Origin: Gemmatimonadota bacterium
GTDB lineage: Bacteria; Gemmatimonadota; Gemmatimonadetes; Gemmatimonadales; GWC2-71-9
Assembly (NCBI GenBank): GCA_003220855.1
Contig: QHTP01000015.1
Location: 1 to 12,308 of the forward strand
Reading direction: 5' to 3'
Length of the DNA stretch: 12,308 nucleotides
The notes under the pieces are model-generated. The model saw nothing but the letters and a program-made list of their open reading frames with translations, did no database searches and was not told the origin of the DNA. The position numbers and the translations under genes were made by a program. The number at the start of each line of letters is the position of its first letter. Within the stretch, counting starts at the first letter, position 1. Below are positions 1-6,163 of this stretch, piece after piece.

Positions 1-1
1 G

Positions 2-1429
2 AAGACAGCGGGCGGACCGAACGTCGGTCGCGTCGTCCAAGTGATCGGGCCCGTGCTCGACGTGGAGTTCGAGCCGGAGCACCTCCCCGAGCTCTACAAC
101 GCGGTGGTGATCGATCATGCGGGCAATGAGGCGGCGGCGATCCGTCTGACCGCCGAAGTGCAGCAGCACATCGGGCGTAATCAGATCCGGGCGGTCGCCA
201 TGAGCTCGACCGACGGCGTGGTGCGCGGCATGGAGGTAGTCGACACGGGCCAGCCCATCACGGTGCCCGTCGGCGCAGCGTCGCTCGGCCGGATCCTGAA
301 CGTCTTAGGCGAGCCGGTGGACGAAGGCGAGCCGATCCCGTCGACGGCCGAGCGGTGGCCGATCCACCGCGAGACCCCGAAGTTCGTCGACCTGGAGCCC
401 AAGACCGAGGTGTTCGAAACGGGGATCAAGGTGATCGACCTGATCGCCCCGTTCGTGAAGGGCGGCAAGATCGGCCTGTTCGGCGGCGCGGGCGTGGGAA
501 AGACGGTGATCATCCAGGAGCTGATCCACAACGTGGCCATGGGCCACGGCGGGCGATCGGTGTTCTGCGGTGTGGGCGAGCGCACGCGCGAGGGGAACGA
601 CCTCTATCTGGAGATGAAGGAAAGCGGGGTCCTCAAGTCCTGCGCGCTGATCTACGGCCAGATGAACGAGCCCCCGGGGGCGCGGTTGCGCGTCGGCCTC
701 ACCGGCCTGACCGTGGCCGAGTACTTCCGCGACGTCGAAGGCCAGGATGTGCTCGTGTTCATCGACAACATCTTCCGGTTCACGCAAGCGGGGTCCGAGG
801 TGTCGGCGCTGCTGGGCCGCATGCCGTCGGCGGTCGGCTACCAGCCCACGCTCGCCACCGAGATGGGCGAGCTGCAGGAGCGGATCACCTCGACCAAGAA
901 GGGCTCCGTCACGTCGGTGCAGGCGATCTACGTCCCCGCCGACGATCTCACCGACCCCGCGCCCGCGACGGCGTTCTCGCACCTCGACGCCACGGTCGTA
1001 TTGTCGCGCCAGATCTTCGAGCTTGGCATCTATCCCGCGGTGGACCCGCTGGCGTCGTCGTCGCGCATTCTCGACGCGCAGTATCTGGGGGAGCGCCATT
1101 ACAAGGTGGCCATCGAGGTGCAGCGGATCCTGCAGCGCTACAAGGATCTCCAGGATATCATCGCGATCCTCGGCATGGACGAGCTCTCGGAAGAAGACAA
1201 GCAGCTCGTGGCGCGCGCCCGCCGCGTGCAGCGCTTCCTCTCCCAGCCGTTTTTCGTGGCGACCCAGTTCACCGGGCTCGAGGGCAAGTATGTGAAGCTC
1301 GAGGATACGATCAGCTCGTTCGAGCGAGTGGTGGCGGGCGAATTCGACCACCTGCCCGAGCAGGCGTTCTACATGGTGGCGGGGATCGACGAAGCCCTCG
1401 AGCAGGCCAAACGACTGGCCAGCGCCTGA
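2..1429 (+). CDS. atpD: F1F0 ATP synthase subunit beta, 5' end outside window
   Basis: Catalytic beta subunit of the F1 head of ATP synthase, on the cytoplasmic face of the inner membrane, where ADP and phosphate are joined. Reading is open from the left edge: residues before the GTG at 41 read GGPNVGRVVQVIGPVLDVEF, the usual beta N-terminus, so GTG 41 is internal and only a few codons are missing. Visible motifs are the Walker A loop GGAGVGKT (near 481-507), the catalytic Glu in GVGERTREGNDLY (near 571-603), Walker B with VFIDNIFRFTQAG (near 754-792) and the DELSEED loop (near 1177-1197). Length and ending are normal for the family. The TGA at 1427-1429 abuts the atpC start region, so the two are surely co-transcribed. 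The rest of the atp operon is not downstream; it may lie upstream or elsewhere. Confidence 0.98.
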   Translation, partial: KTAGGPNVGRVVQVIGPVLDVEFEPEHLPELYNAVVIDHAGNEAAAIRLTAEVQQHIGRNQIRAVAMSSTDGVVRGMEVVDTGQPITVPVGAASLGRILNVLGEPVDEGEPIPSTAERWPIHRETPKFVDLEPKTEVFETGIKVIDLIAPFVKGGKIGLFGGAGVGKTVIIQELIHNVAMGHGGRSVFCGVGERTREGNDLYLEMKESGVLKSCALIYGQMNEPPGARLRVGLTGLTVAEYFRDVEGQDVLVFIDNIFRFTQAGSEVSALLGRMPSAVGYQPTLATEMGELQERITSTKKGSVTSVQAIYVPADDLTDPAPATAFSHLDATVVLSRQIFELGIYPAVDPLASSSRILDAQYLGERHYKVAIEVQRILQRYKDLQDIIAILGMDELSEEDKQLVARARRVQRFLSQPFFVATQFTGLEGKYVKLEDTISSFERVVAGEFDHLPEQAFYMVAGIDEALEQAKRLASA

Positions 1430-1432
1430 GTG

Positions 1433-1681
1433 ATGCACGTCACAGTCGTTTCCCCCGAGCGGGGGGTATTCGATGGTGCCGCCGACGCGGTGGTCGCGCC
1501 GGCGTTCGACGGCCAAGTCGGAATCCTGCCGCGCCACGCGCCGTTTCTGACGCTGCTCGGTGCGGGTGTGCTGCGGGTGCGGCAGGGGAGTACGTCGAGT
1601 CGATTCCAGGTGGCCGGCGGCTTTCTGCAGGTCGTGGGTGACGCGGTGCGCGTGGTGGCCGATCGAGTCGAAGCGGCCTGA
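1433..1681 (+). CDS. atpC: F1F0 ATP synthase subunit epsilon, short form
   Basis: Central-stalk subunit epsilon. The 82-residue product contains only the N-terminal beta-sandwich: MHVTVVSPERGVFDG, then VGILPRHAPFLTLLGAGVLRV and a final strand before VADRVEAA. The usual protein is about 130-140 residues with a C-terminal two-helix domain; that domain is absent and the stop follows directly. I chose ATG 1433; the in-frame GTG at 1430 directly after the atpD stop is possible and would add one residue. No clear Shine-Dalgarno is seen, so translation is probably coupled to atpD. Short epsilon proteins are known in some phyla, so this looks genuine rather than truncated. Confidence 0.93.
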   Translation: MHVTVVSPERGVFDGAADAVVAPAFDGQVGILPRHAPFLTLLGAGVLRVRQGSTSSRFQVAGGFLQVVGDAVRVVADRVEAA

Positions 1682-1698
1682 GAGATCCGCGCGTCGCG

Positions 1699-1719
1699 TC
1701 CCTTCATCCAGTCAAGGGA
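1699..1719 (+). promoter_or_regulatory. leader hairpin overlapping the Shine-Dalgarno
   Basis: TCCCTT (1699-1704) pairs perfectly with AAGGGA (1714-1719) across a nine-base loop. The 3' arm is part of the strong Shine-Dalgarno AAGGGAGG (1714-1721) for the gene at 1729, so folding would hide the ribosome site. This is seen directly as an inverted repeat; a regulatory role is inference. Confidence 0.35.
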
Positions 1720-1728
1720 GGCTTGCAC

Positions 1729-2271
1729 ATGCGGAAGTGCATCGGCAGCGCGCTGCTCGTGGCGGTTCTGGCGACGTACCCCGGTCTTGCCGTCGGGCAG
1801 CGGCGGGCAGCCGCCCGCCCGGCCGCCAGGTCGGCGGACCGCCCGTCGTTCGGGCTCGAGCTTAATTGGAGTAGCGATGTGGACTTCGGGATCGGCGGGC
1901 GAGGCGTGTTTCCGCTCGAGTCCCTGTTTCCCAAGACGCCGCTCGATGGCATCGTCTCCTTCGACTATTTCTTCCCCAGCGTGCCATCCGGCACGAGCGG
2001 GCATTACTGGGAGATCAACGGCGACGTCGCTTATCGTTTCACCGTTCCGCGCTCCAGCTCGCTCCGTCCGTACGCCGGGGGCGGCCTGAACATCGCGCAC
2101 GCGTCCGCGACGGTCGGGACCACGAGCGCCTCGGACACGAAAGCGGGCCTGAACCTACTCGGCGGCACGACGTTCAGGGTCAGGGGTTCGAACCTCATCC
2201 CGTTCGTCGAGGCTCGTGGAGAGGTCGGCGGCGGGAAGACGTTCGTTCTCACGGGCGGCGTTCGGTTCTAG
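1729..2271 (+). CDS. exported small outer-membrane beta-barrel protein
   Basis: Predicted outer-membrane barrel of 180 residues. ATG 1729 is the start because AGGGAGG (1715-1721) sits seven bases upstream; an in-frame TTG at 1723 falls in the spacer. The N-terminus is a signal peptide: MRKC, a hydrophobic run SALLVAVLATYPGLAV, and likely cleavage before GQ or Q. A low-complexity Arg/Ala/Pro linker follows. The rest alternates polar and hydrophobic residues with Gly and aromatic positions (FGLELNWSSDVDFGIGGRGVF, YAGGGLNIAHA) and ends in a strand with a terminal Phe (FVLTGGVRF), the classic C-terminal signature for barrel assembly by the BAM complex. It resembles OmpA-like or opacity-type eight-strand barrels. 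Ligand and role are unknown. It lies 47 bases after atpC and may be partly read through from it. Confidence 0.85.
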   Translation: MRKCIGSALLVAVLATYPGLAVGQRRAAARPAARSADRPSFGLELNWSSDVDFGIGGRGVFPLESLFPKTPLDGIVSFDYFFPSVPSGTSGHYWEINGDVAYRFTVPRSSSLRPYAGGGLNIAHASATVGTTSASDTKAGLNLLGGTTFRVRGSNLIPFVEARGEVGGGKTFVLTGGVRF

Positions 2272-2331
2272 GTCTCGGCACCACGTCTCATTTCGGGCGG
2301 TAGAGCGGAACGATGCCCGCCGGCTTGGGTA

Positions 2332-2363
2332 CCCTGTCTCACGTTCTCTTCTTTGAGGCAGGG
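2332..2363 (+). promoter_or_regulatory. leader hairpin occluding the ribosome site
   Basis: CCCTGTCTCA (2332-2341) and TGAGGCAGGG (2354-2363) form a ten-base stem with one G-U pair and a pyrimidine-rich 12-base loop. The 3' arm ends five bases before ATG 2369 and contains the purine-rich ribosome-binding region. It could control translation or stabilise the mRNA. There is no following T tract, so a terminator is unlikely. Confidence 0.4.
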
Positions 2364-2368
2364 AAGCC

Positions 2369-2986
2369 ATGGGACGTGAGGTGGCGTTGTTGGTGGTTGC
2401 GGCCGTGGCGGGGGTGGCGCCGGTCGCTCGGGCGCAGGCGACGGGCATGCCGTCGTTCAACGCGCCCTATCGGGCGTTTCAACACTCGGAGCTGGGCGCC
2501 GTGTTCAGCTTCCCCAACGGGGGCGGCACGGGGTTCGAGGGAGCATACCGCTACGCGAGCGGCACGCTCGACATCGGACTGCGCGGCGGCATCTTCGATC
2601 CTCCGGGCTCGGGCAAGGCCGTCCTGCTCGCCGGCGTCGAAGCGCGCGAGCGCGTGATCACTCACACGGTCGATTTCCCGCTGGACGGCGCTCTCGTGTT
2701 CGGCGCGGGGGCCGGCCTCGTGAGCGGCGGCTCGACCCTCTTCGTTCCCGTGGGGCTGTCGCTCGGTCGCCGCGTCGATCCGCAGGGAGCGACGATCAGC
2801 ATCGTACCGTACGTGCAGCCCACCATCGGGTTCGTCGCGGGCAACAACCGCACCTCGGCGCTGAACTTCGGTTTCGGTGTGGGCGCCGACTTCCGGCTCT
2901 CCCGGGTGCTCGACGCACGCGTCTCGGGAGGCCTGGGCGATCATCCGTTCACGGGTGTGTCGATCGGCGCCGTGTGGGTGCACTGA
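2369..2986 (+). CDS. exported outer-membrane beta-barrel protein
   Basis: A 205-residue predicted secreted protein. The signal peptide has MGRE, a hydrophobic run VALLVVAAVAGVAPVA and cleavage near RAQ. The mature N-terminus reads ATGMPSFNAPYRAF, a motif echoed in the next gene (LGMPAWNSP). The body is glycine-rich alternating strand sequence (GAVFSFPNGGGTGFEGAYRY, LNFGFGVGADFRLS) and ends FTGVSIGAVWVH, compatible with a barrel strand near the C-terminus. The start is ATG 2369, preceded by a purine-rich AGGGAAG inside or beside the leader hairpin. The barrel class is inferred from pattern only; no catalytic motif is visible. A role in envelope structure or small-molecule passage is possible but unproven. 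Confidence 0.82.
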   Translation: MGREVALLVVAAVAGVAPVARAQATGMPSFNAPYRAFQHSELGAVFSFPNGGGTGFEGAYRYASGTLDIGLRGGIFDPPGSGKAVLLAGVEARERVITHTVDFPLDGALVFGAGAGLVSGGSTLFVPVGLSLGRRVDPQGATISIVPYVQPTIGFVAGNNRTSALNFGFGVGADFRLSRVLDARVSGGLGDHPFTGVSIGAVWVH

Positions 2987-2994
2987 ACAAAAGC

Positions 2995-3018
2995 AGGTTG
3001 TGGAGGTTGTGGAGGTTG
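2995..3018 (+). repeat. short tandem repeat, 9-base unit
   Basis: The unit AGGTTGTGG occurs at 2995-3003 and 3004-3012, followed by a partial AGGTTG at 3013-3018. It lies between the stop at 2986 and the start at 3040. Read as protein it would add an unlikely RLWRLWRL stretch ahead of a clean signal peptide, so I treat it as non-coding. Confidence 0.8.
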
Positions 3019-3039
3019 CTCCTTCTTGAGAGGTCACTT

Positions 3040-3705
3040 ATGAAGCGCATGCTGTCCATCATAGGTACGGTGATGGGTCTTGCAACGCCGGCCGCCGCTC
3101 AATGGCTCGGCATGCCGGCGTGGAACAGCCCTAAGGGGGGCACCGGCGTGACGTTCTACGGCGACTACGGCGCGCCTAACGATAGCGCGGGGAAAGGCCA
3201 CGCGTTCGGGGGCCGCGCCGCGCTCGGGATCGGGACGATCACCCTGACCGCCGGCGTCGCCTCGTGGAAGCCGGAAGGCCAGAACGCACGGGCCACGTCG
3301 TACGGCGGGACGGCGGCGTTCCGGCTCATCGGCGGCAGCCTCATCCCCATCTCGGTCAACCTCGAGCTGGGCGCGGCACATAACGCCATGGGTACGTCGG
3401 GCGCCGACACCGTGCCGGCGTACACCACCGTGCTCGGTGCCGTCGGTTTGAGCGTGCCGCTGCCGACGCCGGGGATCAGCGTCGAGCCCTACTTCTCTCC
3501 GGGGATCCGGTACCACAAGATCTCCAACGCCCCGGCGGGCATCACCGATCACCAGACGAACTTCGGCTGGGTCATCGGCGGCAACTTCAGCTTCGGCTTG
3601 GTGGGGATCCATGTCGCCTACGATTCGGAGAAGTTCGACAATGGCACGCACGGCGTGCTCGGCGTCGGGGCCGATGTGGGACTGCGGCTGCCGATGGGGC
3701 TGTAA
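3040..3705 (+). CDS. exported outer-membrane beta-barrel protein
   Basis: A 221-residue predicted exported barrel. ATG 3040 was chosen because it begins a textbook signal peptide (MKRMLS, hydrophobic IIGTVMGLATP, AAAQ cleavage) and GAGAGG at 3028-3033 gives a Shine-Dalgarno at normal spacing; the open frame upstream crosses the tandem repeat and is not protein-like. The mature start QWLGMPAWNSPKGG echoes the preceding gene, so the two look like diverged paralogues. Repeated strands with Gly and aromatics (GVTFYGDYGAP, ISVEPYFSPGIRYHKIS, NFGWVIGGNFSFGLVGIHVAY) and the ending VGADVGLRLPMGL fit an outer-membrane barrel. Similar Gemmatimonadota-type proteins are usually annotated only as outer-membrane beta-barrel. 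Ligand unknown. Confidence 0.84.
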   Translation: MKRMLSIIGTVMGLATPAAAQWLGMPAWNSPKGGTGVTFYGDYGAPNDSAGKGHAFGGRAALGIGTITLTAGVASWKPEGQNARATSYGGTAAFRLIGGSLIPISVNLELGAAHNAMGTSGADTVPAYTTVLGAVGLSVPLPTPGISVEPYFSPGIRYHKISNAPAGITDHQTNFGWVIGGNFSFGLVGIHVAYDSEKFDNGTHGVLGVGADVGLRLPMGL

Positions 3706-3711
3706 GCCTGG

Positions 3712-3740
3712 TTCACAAGCGGAATTGAAGCCGCTACCTT
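3712..3740 (+). promoter_or_regulatory. candidate sigma70-type promoter
   Basis: TTCACA (3712-3717) matches five of six bases of the -35 consensus and is followed after 17 bases by TACCTT (3735-3740), which matches three of six at -10. If used, it would transcribe the lipoprotein gene at 3787 and place the hairpin at 3742-3767 in or at the very start of its leader. It rests on consensus matching alone. Confidence 0.35.
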
Positions 3741-3741
3741 T

Positions 3742-3767
3742 GGGGCGCGCCAAACCCGGCGCGCCCC
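3742..3767 (+). terminator. strong GC hairpin, terminator or leader structure
   Basis: GGGGCGCGCC (3742-3751) and GGCGCGCCCC (3758-3767) are perfect ten-base complements around an AAACCC loop. The following sequence (GTCCGTTT) is only weakly T-rich. It most simply ends transcription of the barrel gene at 3040-3705, but it also sits just before the Shine-Dalgarno AGGAG (3778-3782) of the lipoprotein gene and could be a leader element. Confidence 0.55.
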
Positions 3768-3786
3768 GTCCGTTTCCAGGAGCCGT

Positions 3787-4155
3787 GTGAATCGTAGACT
3801 TGCCACGCGGGCGTCCGTCCTGCTGCTGGCCCTCGCGTCGGGCGGGTGCGCGCTCACCCTCGACGCGACGCATCTCGGCGTGCCGGTGTCGCTGGCGAGC
3901 TCGGCGCAGCAGCCGGACTCGGGCACGCCCTTCAGCGTGACCAAGCACTCGATCTATTTCCTGGTCGGCTTGGTGCCGGTCTCGCAGCCGAATCTGGAGG
4001 ACCTGCTCGCCGGCCAGCTGGGGACGGGGGCGCGGATCGCGAACCTGCGCATTAAGGTGCGGAGCCGCTGGAGCGATCTGCTCGTCACCGGGCTGACGCT
4101 CGGACTCGTGGTGCCGCGGTCGGTGACGTTCGAAGGCGTAGTGGCCGGCAAGTAG
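3787..4155 (+). CDS. small Bor-like lipoprotein
   Basis: A 122-residue predicted lipoprotein starting at GTG 3787, with AGGAG at 3778-3782. The N-terminus has basic residues (NRRLATR), a hydrophobic run SVLLLALAS and a lipobox-like GGC with Cys near residue 21; the -3 residue is not the usual Leu, so lipidation is likely but not certain. The body, with FSVTKHSIYFLVGLVP, a central LRIKVRSRWSDLLVTGLTLGL and a closing VVPRSVTFEG, follows the layout of Bor/Iss-type lipoproteins (H-x-x-F-x-x-G, a polar segment, then W-x-D-x-L-x-x-x-L-T-x-G). Those are surface lipoproteins, some linked to serum resistance. The match is by eye and the function here is unknown. It is convergent with waaA. Confidence 0.72.
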   Translation: MNRRLATRASVLLLALASGGCALTLDATHLGVPVSLASSAQQPDSGTPFSVTKHSIYFLVGLVPVSQPNLEDLLAGQLGTGARIANLRIKVRSRWSDLLVTGLTLGLVVPRSVTFEGVVAGK

Positions 4156-4194
4156 GCGGTGCCGAGGGGCTTCGCGGGACCCCTCGACACCGCC
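4155..4194. terminator. bidirectional hairpin terminator between convergent genes
   Basis: GGCGGTG (4155-4161) pairs with CACCGCC (4188-4194) and CGAGGGG (4163-4169) with CCCCTCG (4180-4186), with one C/A mismatch between them and a ten-base loop. The stem starts on the last base of the lipoprotein stop (4153-4155) and ends two bases before the waaA stop (4197-4199), so it fills the gap and can serve both strands. No long T tract flanks it. Confidence 0.65.
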
Positions 4195-4196
4195 CC

Positions 4197-5501
4197 TCAG
4201 CCCGACACCAGCTTTTTGACCAGCTCCGTCGTCCGCTCCGCCGCCCCGCGTCCCTCCCGCACCAGCTTCTTGCCGGCGTCCCCCGCCTTCTTGCGCGTCG
4301 CGGGGTCGTGGTGCCACACGAGCCACTGCGAGTGCAGCGCGTGGCGCCCGTCGGTGGCGAGCGCGACCGCGCCGCCCCGCTCGAGCAACAGCGCCGCGTC
4401 CCGGCTCATGTGCCAGTGCGGCCCCACGGCCACGGGGACGCCGAACACGGCCGGCTCGAGCACCGAGTGCAGGCCGGCACGGTGGTAGCCGCCCCCCACG
4501 AACGCCACGTCCGCGAGCGCGTACAGGTCCGCGAGGATCCCCACCCGATCCACCACGATCACCGGAGCGGGCGCGGTGTGCTCGACCTGCGACAGCCGCA
4601 CCGGGCGGGGCAGTCCCAGTTTCGCGGCGAGCTGCGTGATGCCCGCCAGATGGTCTGGATTGGGCTCGTGCGGGGCGAGCACGAGCCGGGCGCTCGGGAC
4701 TTGGGCCACCAAGTCGACGAATGCGGGGAGGACGACGGCTTCGTCACTCGGCCAGGTGGACCCCGCGACGATGGTGAACGTGCCGGCCGGTGCGATGGCG
4801 AGGCGCGCGAACGGATCGCGCGTGCGGTCGAAGCGCTCCGCCCGCTCCGCCACGCTGTCGTAGCGCGTGTCCCCCGTGACCTCGAGAGCGCTGCGCCGCG
4901 CCCCCAGCTGCTCCAGGCGGCGGCCGTCTTCCTCGCTGATCGTGCCGATCCGGTCGAGGGCGCGGTACGCTGGCTCCGCCCAGCCGCGCGTGGGCCAGCG
5001 GAGCCGGGAGCTCGTCGGCGCCACGGTGGCGGAGATGAGACCCAGCTTCACGCCACGGCGCGCCGCCGCCAGCGTCAGCTCGGGCCACACATCGAGCTTC
5101 GAGAACACCAGGGCGGTGGGCTTGAGCGCATCGAGCACCGCCGCCACGTCGTCGGGGCGATCGAGCGGGAGATAGTCCGCCACGTCCGCCGGCAGCGTGC
5201 GTGCCAGCCGCTCGGCCGACGGGGAAAAGAACGTGTAGGCGAGCTGCCAGCTCGGCGCTTCGGCGCGCAGCGCCTCGAGCACCGGCTTGGCCTGCAGGCC
5301 TTCGCCCACCGAAGGGGCGTGCACCCACACGAGCGGACGCCCGGCGTCGCGCTCGCTCTTGGCCCAGGCGGCCAGGCGCTGGGTGACGCCGCGGCGCGCG
5401 TCCAATCCACGGGCGAGCTTCTTGTCGAAGCGCGCGGCCAGCGGCAGGGCCCGCTGCGCCAGGCCGATACCGAGTCGATACATAAAGGAAGGGCGCGCCA
5501 T
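4197..5501 (-). CDS. waaA: 3-deoxy-D-manno-octulosonic acid (Kdo) transferase, divergent
   Basis: Transfers Kdo from CMP-Kdo to lipid A precursor at the cytoplasmic face of the inner membrane, starting the LPS core. The protein has 434 residues, close to the family norm. The N-terminal half carries HAPSVGE with the catalytic Glu near residue 67. The C-terminal GT-B half carries GSTWPSDE (247-254), APHEPNPDH (277-285), GILADLYALADVAFVGGGY (321-339), then HRAGLHSVLEPAVFGVP and GPHWHMSRDA. Deviations: the usual ETELWPN is KLDVWPE (near 135-141), and the GGHNxLEP motif reads GLHSVLEP. The hydrophobic N-terminal anchor is short and basic. ATG 5501 overlaps the stop of the upstream dsbA-like gene (TGATG), implying coupled translation; ATG 5483 is an alternative start. 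It is likely the only Kdo transferase visible here. Confidence 0.9.
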   Translation of the reverse strand: MARPSFMYRLGIGLAQRALPLAARFDKKLARGLDARRGVTQRLAAWAKSERDAGRPLVWVHAPSVGEGLQAKPVLEALRAEAPSWQLAYTFFSPSAERLARTLPADVADYLPLDRPDDVAAVLDALKPTALVFSKLDVWPELTLAAARRGVKLGLISATVAPTSSRLRWPTRGWAEPAYRALDRIGTISEEDGRRLEQLGARRSALEVTGDTRYDSVAERAERFDRTRDPFARLAIAPAGTFTIVAGSTWPSDEAVVLPAFVDLVAQVPSARLVLAPHEPNPDHLAGITQLAAKLGLPRPVRLSQVEHTAPAPVIVVDRVGILADLYALADVAFVGGGYHRAGLHSVLEPAVFGVPVAVGPHWHMSRDAALLLERGGAVALATDGRHALHSQWLVWHHDPATRKKAGDAGKKLVREGRGAAERTTELVKKLVSG

Positions 5502-6106
5502 CAGCGCCCGGTCTTGGTTCGGTAGATCGAGTCCAATACCGCGCGGAACACGCTCACCGGCGCGGCACCCTCGAGCAGGCCGCCCTCGACGTAGAAGGTC
5601 GGGGTGCTCACGGCTCCCGCGCGTAGCGCCCGTGCGGCGTCGGCTTCGACCTCGGAGGCCGTCGCCTTAGCGGCGACGCAGCGGGCCAGCGCGGTGTGAT
5701 CGAGACGCGCCGAGTCGCCGAGAGCGAGCAGAAATGTCTCGGGGTTGGGGAGCTTGGCCCATTCGTCCTGGTGGCGGAACAGCAGGTCGTGCATCGCCCA
5801 GAAGCGATCCTGCCGGCCCGCGCACAGGGCGACCTGGGCGGCGGCCTGCGCGTTGGGGTGGACGCTCGTGAGCGGCAGGTTGATGTAGATGAGACGGACC
5901 TTCCCGGTGGTGATGTACTCCTGCTCGAGCAGCGGCATGGTGCCCAGGGCGAACGCGCGGCAGTAGGGGCACTGGAAGTCGGACATCTCGTACAGCGTGA
6001 CGGGTGCGTCGCGGCGGCCTTTGGATCGGGCCGCGAGCGGATCGGACTGCGCGACGCCACTGCCCAGCCAGAGCAGGGCGGCGCAGGCAACGAAGAGTCG
6101 ATTCAT
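5501..6106 (-). CDS. DsbA-family thiol:disulfide oxidoreductase
   Basis: A 201-residue periplasmic thioredoxin-fold protein. The signal peptide (MNRLFVACAALLWLGSGVAQ) is followed by the strand APVTLYEMSDFQCPYC with active-site Cys46 and Cys49, and the cis-Pro loop VSTPTFYV (Thr168-Pro169). The central helical insert is of the DsbA/BdbD (thioredoxin_4) type: VHPNAQAAAQVALCAGRQDRF and later ALARCVAAK. A second possible Cys pair, 95 and 143, is typical of this subgroup. It probably makes or isomerises disulfides in exported proteins. It lies 57 bases downstream of the cytochrome c gene and overlaps waaA by one base. The neighbouring c-type cytochromes, whose CxxCH cysteines need redox handling, are plausible clients, but that is inference. 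The bases just upstream (TATTTTGGCGGC before ATG) are AT-rich and could hold a local promoter. Confidence 0.88.
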   Translation of the reverse strand: MNRLFVACAALLWLGSGVAQSDPLAARSKGRRDAPVTLYEMSDFQCPYCRAFALGTMPLLEQEYITTGKVRLIYINLPLTSVHPNAQAAAQVALCAGRQDRFWAMHDLLFRHQDEWAKLPNPETFLLALGDSARLDHTALARCVAAKATASEVEADAARALRAGAVSTPTFYVEGGLLEGAAPVSVFRAVLDSIYRTKTGR

Positions 6107-6163
6107 GCCGCCAAAATAATGGAATCTCGAATGGGTGGGGCACGAGCCCTGCGGGGCGATGCG

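Noticed and set aside
305..1537. Long open frame on the minus strand across atpD and atpC
   Set aside because: Arg/His-rich product with no recognisable fold, fully antisense to atpD; typical of GC-rich shadow frames.
2974..3039. In-frame N-terminal extension of the third barrel protein
   Set aside because: It translates the tandem repeat, would precede a complete signal peptide, and the ribosome site fits ATG 3040.
3034..4326. 430-codon open minus-strand frame
   Set aside because: It covers two well-supported plus-strand genes and the terminator hairpin, is Arg/Pro/Gly-rich and has no family motif.
4308..5525. 405-codon open plus-strand frame opposite waaA
   Set aside because: Composition is that of a complement of a high-GC gene; waaA motifs on the other strand are clear.
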